Shown one piece after another: positions 35,287 to 44,572 of a stretch of DNA of 64,000 nucleotides (positions are counted from its first letter, which is position 1; every line of letters begins with the position of its first letter). Under the pieces are notes generated by a model. The model had not been told where the DNA came from. It did not search any database and saw nothing but the letters and a program-made list of their open reading frames with translations. This DNA comes from Mallotus nudiflorus (taxonomy: Eukaryota > Streptophyta > Magnoliopsida > Malpighiales > Euphorbiaceae), in NCBI GenBank assembly GCA_947683625.1, contig CANTUR010000066.1, positions 3,410,001-3,474,000 of the forward strand, given 5' to 3'. The translations under genes were made by a program, and so were the position numbers.

Positions 35287-36778
35287 TCACAATCTAGTAG
35301 TGGTGGAGCTGCACATGAGTTTTGCTACGAATTCCTCTATGTTCTTTTCAGAACTCCCACCTTCATCTACGGCTTCTTTTGCTAGTTTCCTCCATTTCTC
35401 TGAGTTCCTTCCAATCTCATTTGCTGTATCCCCTTCCATAACTTCATTTATGCACAATTCTATTTCTTCTCTGGAAACAATTCCTTCATCATTTAACTTT
35501 ACCCTGACCCCACATGCCATATATCAGCAATACATTTAGCATTCGTTATTTGATCAGCCCATTGTGGCATTGCCACCATTGGCACTCCCAAGCTCAAGGC
35601 TTCAAGTGTTGAGTTCCATCCGCAGTGAGTCATGAAGCATCCTACAGACTTGTGAGCTAGAACCTCAAGCTGTCGGCACCAATTCACTATCAGACCCTTC
35701 TCCAATGTCTCCTCAATAAAGTTTCTTGGAATTTTTTCCCCTTCGGATTCTCTGACCACCCACAAGAAGTAACGGTTACTGCTCTTTAGGCCACTGGCTA
35801 ATTCTTGCATCTGCTTCTCTCCCAAATCACTTATGCTTCCAAAGGATACATAAACTACCGACGAAGGTTCCTTTGAGTCTAGCCACTTTGTGCATCTTTC
35901 AATTTGAGGCTTGAAGAGGTTGATGCCATAATCGTTGTTGTCCTCAACCCTCTTGTCGAGATACAATGATGGAATATTTGGCCCTACTGACTTTATAGGG
36001 CGTTGGCTTGTCATCCATCTCAACACCTGAACAAATTTGAGTAACGTACAAAATGATTTAGCAACCTTGTAGGAACTAAAAAAACATTGTGCAAACATGT
36101 TAACCTGATGAACTCTGGCTCAATGGTGTTGGAATCTTTAATTGAAAACATACATACCTCATCTTCCAAGCTGTTGAAAGTATTAAAAAACACCCAATCA
36201 GCTTCTCTAAAATTCGAGAATTGACTGGTCATCAAGTGTAATGAAGTTGGGTACTTTTCCAATTCATACATAAAACTAGGCAGGTCATAAATTTCAAGTG
36301 GGGGCAATCCTTCTATTGCAACAGGGGCTTGTTCAATAGGAACATTCAGCTTCCCTTCATAGAGTTTTTGATATATGCAATTAACGGCACTAGACTGCGT
36401 GAAGAGTACAGCTCCTGGAAGCCCAAGTTGTCTGGTAATTTCCAGAGTCCAAGGCATCAACGAGTCATAAATCAGACAACTTACTGGGAAGCGGGACTCG
36501 TTATGTTTAGTAACGATTCTAGGTAATATTTGATGCGCGGTAGCTTGCAGGCTCGTAAAATAGCCATCCTCTTCTTCAATGTTATATTCGTCGAACTGCT
36601 CAACATTAATCGGGCCATGATCGCTTACCAATGCTGTGTTGGTGAAGTTGACTAGCGTCACTTTGATTCCTTTAGAGGCTATGCGTTTAGAGAACTGGAG
36701 CATTGGGTTTATGTGGCCTTGGAAAGGCAATGGAATTGCTAGAACATGAGTTTCAGGAGCCCTCTCTTCACGTCCCAT
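35287..36778 (-). pseudogene. UDP-glycosyltransferase 3 (UGT74-like), one-base frameshift
   Basis: Exon 1 is 36778-36158 (207 codons, GAG then GTATGT). The intron is 36157-36027 (131 bp, ends CAG). Exon 2 is 36026-35287. I chose ATG 36778 because the upstream in-frame ATG at 36823 lies almost on a TATA-like box. Catalytic His22 (PFQGH) and Asp105 (LIYDSLMPW) are present. The PSPG box ends WADQ as in glucosyltransferases, but starts WCRQ where nearly all family members have WCPQ. A run of four C at 35508-35511 (four G in sense) is one short of the frame, so the reading ends early and resumes as VRVKLNDEG. Either the gene is a very young pseudogene or this is a sequence error. Otherwise its length would be about 453 residues. 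Confidence 0.9.
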
Positions 36779-36830
36779 TGCCTTCAACACACTAATTATT
36801 CTTTGGTTTTGCAGCACACACACAAAACAC

Positions 36831-36840
36831 TCATATATAC
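36831..36840 (-). promoter_or_regulatory. Candidate TATA box of UGT 3
   Basis: The minus strand reads GTATATATGA about 53-62 bases before the ATG at 36778. That spacing would leave a short 5' leader of about 20-30 bases. The call rests on motif and position only. Confidence 0.4.
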
Positions 36841-37323
36841 ATGAACTTGGAAACCAAAAAGTATCTCAACTAGTCTTATAGTACAGGGCAGATAGTGACC
36901 AAAATGTTGACAGCTTATGCATGCATTTCATGTTAAATCAATAACATTGATATATAGAAACTTCCGCCCGTGTTTTTTACTGCTTGGAGTATGCTATATT
37001 ATATATGTACTCTGTTTTTTTATTTGATATTTTTAGTGTGTCGATAGTTACATAAATTTTAATTATTTTAAAATTAAATGATCATAAGGAAATAAAATTA
37101 TTTTTAACACCTCTCCAACTTAAACCAATAAATATTTATTTATTGATAAATATGCTAAAAAATTAATCAAGTACTATAAATTGACATACAATAATATTGA
37201 GTTTTTTTTTTTTTGTTTTATCCCAATTGATAAATAAGATATTTACATCTGTTGCCTGGCAAATGCCATATCGTAGTGCAGCAGAAATTTTTTGTAGCTG
37301 ACTCAGCTTAAATTGTCCTTTCC

Positions 37324-37426
37324 CTGCAACTTTTCTATTTAAAGTTTTCTGTTCCTTGTAGATGGAATTATGTTCGACAATGCCATCAGAAACGTAAATA
37401 GAAAACTTTAAATAGAAAAGTTGCAG
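37324..37426. repeat. 27-bp perfect inverted repeat with 49-bp loop
   Basis: The left arm at 37324-37350 (CTGCAACTTTTCTATTTAAA and so on) and the right arm at 37400-37426 are exact reverse complements over 27 bases. The loop is 37351-37399. RNA from here could form a strong stem-loop. The arms are too short for a known MITE family I can name. Confidence 0.9.
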
Positions 37427-37663
37427 AGAAAATGAATATGGACTTACCAGTATCAGTATCTGTTAATTTTAGCTATGAAAAATTTAATTTTTTAAAGTTT
37501 ATTATTGAGTTTAATTTTATTAATGAAAAAAAAATGAATTTTGAAAGAATTTTATTAAATTATAAAGTCCATTGAGTTTGAATTTAGTAATTGTTTATTT
37601 ACTAATGATTCACGTAAACTAAAATTTTATTAGACTTGTGATATATAGTAAATAAATAATTAA

Positions 37664-37702
<39 letters not shown>

Positions 37703-37727
37703 ATAAAATTTTTAAAATAATAATAGT

Positions 37728-38435
37728 ATAGCAATTTGATATTAACTTAATATATTTATAATTTATTACAATTTTTATAAATATTTTATTTAAATAATTA
37801 TACGATATTTCATCAATATTTTTTATAATTAATTTTTCTCAACTTTTGAACTAATTTCATATAGAAAAAAATATTATGATTATAAAATAATAAAAAAATT
37901 ATTAGTTATTTTTAACAAAAATAAAAAATAATAAAAGTTATATTTTTTTATATAAGAATTTCAATATTACAACCAATTAAACTTATGATTTATTACAATT
38001 TTAGAAAATTTTTTATTTGAGTTATGATACTTTATTTCTTCAATATTTTTAATATTAATACTTTTATTTACTTATTTATATAGCAGTTTGATATTAACTT
38101 AATATACTTATAATTCATTACAACTTTTATAAATCTTTTATTTAAATAATTATATGATATTCCTTCAATATTTTTTATAATCAAATTTTCTCAACTCTAG
38201 AACTAATTTCATATAGAAAAATTATTATGGTCATAATTAATCATAAGATAATAAAAAATCATTAGTTATTTTTTAATAAAAAATTAAAAATAATAAAAGT
38301 TATATTTTCTTTATATAACAATTTAAATATTACAACCCATTAAACTTATAATTTATTACAATTTTAGTAAATTTTTTATTAGAGCTATGACACTTTATTT
38401 CTTCAATTTTTTTAATATCAATACTTTTATTTACA
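37728..38435. repeat. Tandem duplication of about 352 bp
   Basis: The words GCAATTTGATATTAACTTAA (37731) and GCAGTTTGATATTAACTTAA (38083) begin two copies that stay similar to TAATA(T/C)TCAATACTTTTATTTA-type ends. Shared words include CTAATTTCATATAGAAAAA and AATAATAAAAGTTATATTTT. The spacing is 352 bp. No coding signal is present. Confidence 0.85.
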
Positions 38436-38976
38436 CAAAAATTAATTTAATGTAATTTTGTAAGTTCAACTAATAATTAAATGATAAATATTAAATAATT
38501 TAATATTAAAACTCTTTTTTGTTAAATTTTACAAAAATATGTAAAAATGATAATTATACTACTTTTTTTTTTTATAGAAAATATACTTTCAAATAAAGTA
38601 TATGCTCTATTTTTTCTTTAGTAATTTTTAATTTATAAAAATAAAACAAATAATATACATTTCCTAATTTCATAAAATTTCTTAATTTTGATTTTAATTA
38701 TTTACATATTAAATTTAATATGGTAAGACTTATAAAATTATATTATTTAATTTGATTTATATTATTTAAAATATAAGTAGACCTAATTAAAATAGAAAAA
38801 AAATATATTTTTAACAAAATTACTACTAAAAGTTTAATTAATTTAATTTTGCTAGAGATAAAATAGAAATTAACATAATTAAAATAAGAAACATACTTTC
38901 AACTAAATTAGAATTAAATGTTAATTAATTTTTATTTTTATTAGAGATAAAATAGAAGTTAACCTAATTAAGATAG

Positions 38977-40438
38977 TGTTGGTGCCAAATTGCATGTAGA
39001 CTTAGGAAACATTTTAGCATTCATTCATTCATTTTAGTTAGCATTTAGCATAGGTATACATATAGGATTAGATAATTTTATGTTTTATTTTTTTTAATAG
39101 GGAAAAGAGTATGGAGGAGTTTGGTGGTGTTTTGAGATGAAATGGATGAAGAATCAGAGGAAGGAGCAAAGCTAGCGTGTTGTCGTGATTGCAAATGGTA
39201 GCGCGATCGTGGATTGATCGAAACTTCAAGCATTCCCAGGTCAAGGCTCTTTTGCGATCGCAATATAATCTATGATCGCAGGTTCTTGATAGCCAAACTC
39301 TTTGTGGTGAGCACAACATTTTTGTGATCGCCGCCCCTTCTCCAAATGACTCTCTTTCGCGATCGCCGCCCCTTTTCCAAATGCCTCTCTTTTGTGATCG
39401 CTATTTAACCCACTATCATGGTGAACTCATTTCCAGTACAAGACATGCTGAGGTAGAAGTTTTTAAAAGAAGAAAATATAAGGGAGGTGAAGGGACGTTT
39501 TAAATAGGCTATAAAAGGACAAAGACCATGATTTTGAAGATATCATTAAGAGGGGAATCAATCTTGAAAGAGGACCCATAATAACTAAGAGAGAGAAAAA
39601 GGAGCAAGAGGAGAAAAAGAAGCTAGGAAGAAGAAGAGAGCCTCCATTGAAGATTCAAGCTTTTTTATAACAATTTCTTCTCTCCTTTTTATTTCATTTT
39701 CATATTTTAATCTCTTGGGTTGTATTGAATATTGAGTGATAATTATGGAAGCCATGTTTGGTTAAGTTTTCATTTATGTTGTTGGGATTTTGGAAACTCA
39801 TTTGAATCAAATTTAGTTTATATATCCTTTATTGTTTAATGCATATTGTGTTTATTATGCTTTAATGTGTGTTGTGTTTTGGTCAAATACAACTTTAGTC
39901 TAGATCTATGCATTGAAAAATGGTAGATCTAGTAGACGCACAAATGCATGTTGAGTGATTAATGACTTGAGAGAGCTTGAGCTCATTCAATCCTGCATAA
40001 GCTCACCTAATGCCTAATATGTTTGATGGTAACTTACTTTCATAGTGAGGATGAGAATTAAGCTATGATTCTAATATCTAATGGATGTATATTAATAGAG
40101 TTTAACATTACTTAAGAGAGAGTGTTAAATGATTCTTGGAAGCTTGAAGTATGCATATAACTTGATTGGAACTATAATTTGACTTGAGGATAATGTGGTA
40201 TGCCATTCCCCGACAACATAATTTCAATACTGATTGATTTCTCAATTAAGTGTTTTAGTATTAGTTCAATTATCATTTTCCTTATTTCTTGTTTCTTTTG
40301 TTTGTTCATTATTGCATTCAAGTCCAATTTGCAAGCTCTAAACATATTAAACTAAAGCTAATAGGTGCTTAGTCCCCAATTCTCGTGGGAACGATACTTT
40401 ACTCTCTTTCTGTTACTTGTCGACCCGTGCACTTACAG
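38977..40438 (+). mobile_element. LTR-like insertion (about 1.46 kb), probable solo gypsy LTR
   Basis: The block starts TGTTGGTGCC and ends near GTGCACTTACAG. It is bracketed by TAAGATAG at 38969-38976 and at 40439-40446, and by the same AT-rich repeat on both sides. The end word TCGACCCGTGCACTTACA is typical of 3' ends of some plant gypsy LTRs. A TG...CA reading would end at 40437. The bracketing repeat is 8 bp rather than the 5 bp usual for LTR elements, so the type stays open. No coding region and no long terminal inverted repeats are present. Confidence 0.55.
39326..39400. repeat. 35-bp tandem repeat rich in GATCGC
   Basis: Two units, GATCGCCGCCCCTTCTCCAA and so on, start at 39326 and 39361. 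A third start lies at 39396. Further GCGATCG or GATCGC words lie upstream at about 39191, 39253 and 39272. They are unusual in such AT-rich DNA. Confidence 0.75.
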
Positions 40439-40446
40439 TAAGATAG

Positions 40447-41522
40447 TCAACAAATAGAAAACATACTTTCAATTATATTAGAATTATATTTTAATTAAAT
40501 TAAATTTTATTAGATATAAAATAGAAGTTAACCTAATTATAATAGAAAATACACTTTCAATTAAATTAGAATTTTTATTAATGATAAGATAGAAGTTCAC
40601 CTGATTAAAATAGGAAAAATACTTTCAATTAAATTAGAATTATATTGTAGTTAATTTAATTTTTATTAAAGATAAAATATAAGTTAACCTAATTAAAATA
40701 GGAATTAGATTTTCAATCAAATTTAAATTATATTATAATTAATTGAACATTTTTTTTATTAGTAAATGACTAAATTATCTAATTTTTATATAATAAAGCA
40801 TGAAGATTTTTTCATAATTTTGCATGTCTCACCCTTCATATGTGTGTGTGTGTGTATTAAATGCTGAACTCTAAAGTTATTAACTTTAAAAATTTGATAA
40901 GTGTCCCTTTTTATAGTTCAACATTCACTCATAAATGTTTATGTGCTAACTTATTAAAATTTATAATAATTTTATATAAAAATTCTTATTTTGGAATATG
41001 CATGTTTTGTTCTATGTAAAACACTCTAATTCTATTATATTTAAAATATTACTTTTTCATTCCATTAAAAATTGAGTTTTTTATTCTAACTAAAATATCC
41101 CTTTTTTCGACTATTTTCTATTTTTCTTTTATTTGTTTATTCAATTATTATTGTTACTATGTTTCTATCACTTATTCATATTAAAAATATTTGCGAAAAA
41201 AATAATTTTGCAACAATTTTTTAAATCCTCATTTTTATATTTAATTAAATTATAGTTTTAATTTATTAAAGTTATTTAATTAATTATTTTAAAATATGTA
41301 TATTATTTATAGTTTGCGCAAAGTATGGATTCCACGATTAGTATATATTAAATGCTAAGCTTGAAAGTCATTAAACTCAAAATTTGACAAGTTTCGATTT
41401 TCATAATTGAACATTCACTTAAAGAGTTGAATAATTAAAATTCAAATATTTATCCATAAAAAATATAAATATTATTTTATTTAAAATATACATATTCTAT
41501 ATTCTATGTAAAACATGTTAGT
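40447..41522. other. AT-rich repeat field, no gene
   Basis: From 40447 to about 40750 there are three or four degenerate units of about 90-100 bp, each containing TTTCAATTAAATTAGAATT and AAGTTAACCTAATTA-like words. Two longer related blocks start at about 40857 and 41347 (TATTAAATGCT, with GTAAAACA near their ends). A TG microsatellite lies near 40842-40854. Confidence 0.65.
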
Positions 41523-41527
41523 GATAT

Positions 41528-43506
41528 TATGAGTGACCTGGTGGTTTGTTGTGTTTGTCGCTTCTTAGCTTATAGGTTTTTGAGGGACATGACAACTTTA
41601 CCGAATAGGGATAAATGATTGGTCTCAAGAGGAACAAAACATTTTTTTTGGAGTCGCCACCTGATTTTTGAAAAATCAAAAAAAGAAAGGACAACATCGA
41701 ACCACTCAACGAGTATTACCCCTAGTAGAGGTTTTTGGGTTTGGGGGATCGCATATACTTTTTGACTATTTCTCATTATACAATATTTAATGTATAGCTA
41801 CTGTAACACCCTAGTTTGGTAATGATAGTTTCAATATCATTCACACAATACATTAGATAGTAAAAGATAATAAAGCTGAAATATTATTATTACATCGCTT
41901 TCCTAATAAATACATATAAAAGGAAAGAAGGATTGCAGAAAAGTAAATCTAGCTTAGGTGTAATAAACCTGTAAGGTTAACACGACTATGCATGTAGCTT
42001 GCCATGATCACATGAATAATGAGATAAGAAATGGACACTCAATCACTTGAAAGAGTAAGCAAAATGTACATAATCATGCATGTTTGCAGTGATTATTTAT
42101 CCTATTATGATATATGATGACAATATAGGGGATGCATGACGACATCACGAGACTAGGAACATGATGACTTTAATCCGACATATGAACTTTTCACATATTG
42201 ATATTTATGGTGTGATTTCATGTTTTGAAACTAAAGGATGCAAAACGATGACATAAGACTCGCAAAATAGAGTCTAAAATATTCACATAGCATACCAAAT
42301 TGCCAGTCTCATCATGTAAGCATAATAATATCCATAAATGTTGGTGACAATAAAGTAAAATGTAGTAAGATAAAATAAATATGCTAAAATGATTATGTGG
42401 TCCTTAGATTCGACTAAGCTTGTGTGAGCTTTGAAACTTTAGCTTCGAGGGATTATCAAGCTTTTCTCGTCGAGAGGTTTAAAATGACGTGTAGAATGAT
42501 GTTAGTTTGTATACCTTTAAAGCATGCTTTGATAAAGATTAGGCTAGGTTTAGTGGAAAGGAGACCTAATAACCTAAGAAAAATGTAGTGGGAGAGCTAA
42601 AACTATATGGAAGTGGGTTTCCAGTACCTTTGAGCGGATAGATTTTTGTGTGTGTTTCCTCTTGCTCCCCCCTTAAAATACGATGTAGAGGCACTTATTT
42701 ATAATGAAAAATGTGAGGAAGAGGGGGTATAGGTGTGGTCATGTGCATGTCCTTAGGAGGGAGTGCGTGACCACATGAAGTGCGTGCACTTTCACGCGTT
42801 ATGCACTTAATTTAAGGCTTTTTTAGGCTATTCTGAGGTTGGCTCCTAAGGTTTTTAACCCTTCTAAATGTGTTTTTATAGTATGTTTTATCTAGTTTGG
42901 CCTTGATTTTAGCGCATGACACCTAGGGGTGTATATGTACTTCTGAGCGGACACACACTAATCCTCAGGTTATTTTGGACTATTTTAAGACCACTTTTAG
43001 AAGTTTTAGAGTCTTTTGAATGCATTCCCGGAGTCCATTTTGTCTTATTCAGCTTCAATTTTAACGCATAACACTTAGGGGTGTTTGTGGCTACACACGT
43101 ACTTCTAGGCGATGTTCGCTAATCCTCGAGGTATTTTGGACTATTCTGAGACCACTTTTTGAGGTTTTGGAGCCTTCTAGATGTGTTTCTAAAGTCTGTT
43201 TTATCAAAATTGATTTTTTTTCATAAAGTTAGGTCCTTATCTAATGAAATGAACACCGGCTCAACAAGCTTTGTGTTCCGAGAGAAGATTACTTGAAATA
43301 AGCCTCTTATTATTCTAATAATTTGTATTTAATAAGATCAAAGAGCAATTTAATGGCTTGATGATCGATTTTGCAAACTAGTGGGATTGGTTAGGGTTTT
43401 AAGGTTGCACACTTCAGAGGTGTTACGAACGAGCAGACTCTAGTCTTTTCAAATATTCGTTTCATTATTGGACCTTTTTAGGGACAATCAAATTTAAAGT
43501 ATGATA
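41528..43506 (-). repeat. 3' LTR of the Tat/Ogre-like element (1979 bp)
   Basis: The sequence matches 54977-57033 throughout, for example ACCTGGTGGTTTGTT at the left end and GGGATTGGTTAGGGTTTTAA near the right end. It is bounded on the left by GATAT and on the right by a polypurine tract read on the minus strand. Confidence 0.92.
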
Positions 43507-43521
43507 GTTTCCCTTTGCTTC
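43507..43521 (-). other. Polypurine tract of the Tat/Ogre-like element
   Basis: On the minus strand, GAAGCAAAGGGAAAC immediately precedes the 3' LTR start TATCATAC. Confidence 0.75.
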
Positions 43522-43648
43522 ACATGTGTTACACAACCACATAGCGGTAGTGTCAATACATGTGAAGCAAATGTAAAGATGCAAAAAATCATTTTTTAAG
43601 GAGAGAGATACTTACCTGAGTATTGTGTTGTTATGATTTAATTGTTAG

Positions 43649-43995
43649 GATACTACCATTATAACCTCTTCGGGGATATTGCCACTACAGGTGAATAAAT
43701 ACTACCACTACAAGTGAATAGATACTACCACTATAGGTGAATAGATATTACCACTATAACCTCTTTGGGTGTTAGGCAAACAAATAGATACTATCATTAT
43801 AACCTCTTTGGGTGTCAAGTGAACAAATACTACCATTATAACCTCTTTGGGTGTTAGGCAAACATATAGATACTGCCATTATAACATCTTCAGGTGTTAA
43901 GCAAACAAATAAATACTGCCACTATAACCTCTTTAGGTGTCAATAGAATGGATAGATATTGTCACTATAACCTTTTCGGGAGTTAGGTGAACAAA
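43649..43995. repeat. Minisatellite with units of about 55 bp (and about 27-bp sub-units)
   Basis: Words such as ACTACCATTATAACCTCTTT and GGGTGTTAGGCAAACAAATA alternate about six to eight times with substitutions and short deletions. The array lies just inside the 3' LTR, beside the antisense PMD gene. Confidence 0.85.
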
Positions 43996-44572
43996 TTATT
44001 GTCATCATTATGATTGATGTAATGTGTTATTCTTTTAGTCTTGGTTGGTGATGATGCAATGATGACACATTGATGATGTAGTAATTATGATGTCAACATT
44101 TACCATGTTATATATGTTATTTTGATGATTTTGAGCGGGATATCCTTTCAGTGATTCTTTCCTACTTTTCTTCTTTTGGGAGGTACTGAGTTTTTAAAAA
44201 TGGTGAGGCAACACGCGGTGTCTTTGGATAGATGTAGTCCACATTAGTGTACTTTTATGTAAGTTCAGTGCATGTTTTATACACAAAATGGGGGTTTAGG
44301 ACCAGGGAAATGAGTGTGTAAAGTCTCAATGTGTGTGTATAACTATACGAGAGCATATGGAGGGGGAAAGTGCATGTGGCTGCGCATGTGGAGTGTGTGA
44401 TCACACACTTCCCCCTCTCTTGTCTACTTAAGATGTGTATTTTTTGGTTCGGGGAAGCTTCTTCTAGCCTTCTCTGAGTGTGTTTTTTTTTATCTTTTAT
44501 TGACCCCTTTTCGAGTTTTGGGCTTTTTTGCTCTATTCTTACTTTTGAATTTTTGTTTTTTCTCTATATAAG

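Larger units (their letters stand above)
36841..38976. other. AT-rich intergenic sequence with repeats, no gene
   Basis: The stretch holds a long hairpin, an ATT microsatellite (37665-37700) and a 352-bp tandem duplication, listed separately. It ends with an AT-rich repeat unit (about 38870-38976) that resumes at 40447 after an insertion. Confidence 0.6.

Noticed and set aside
39068..39319. Minus-strand open frames of 61-83 codons in the LTR-like block
   Set aside because: They overlap each other, match no family I know and fall in the GATCGC repeat region.
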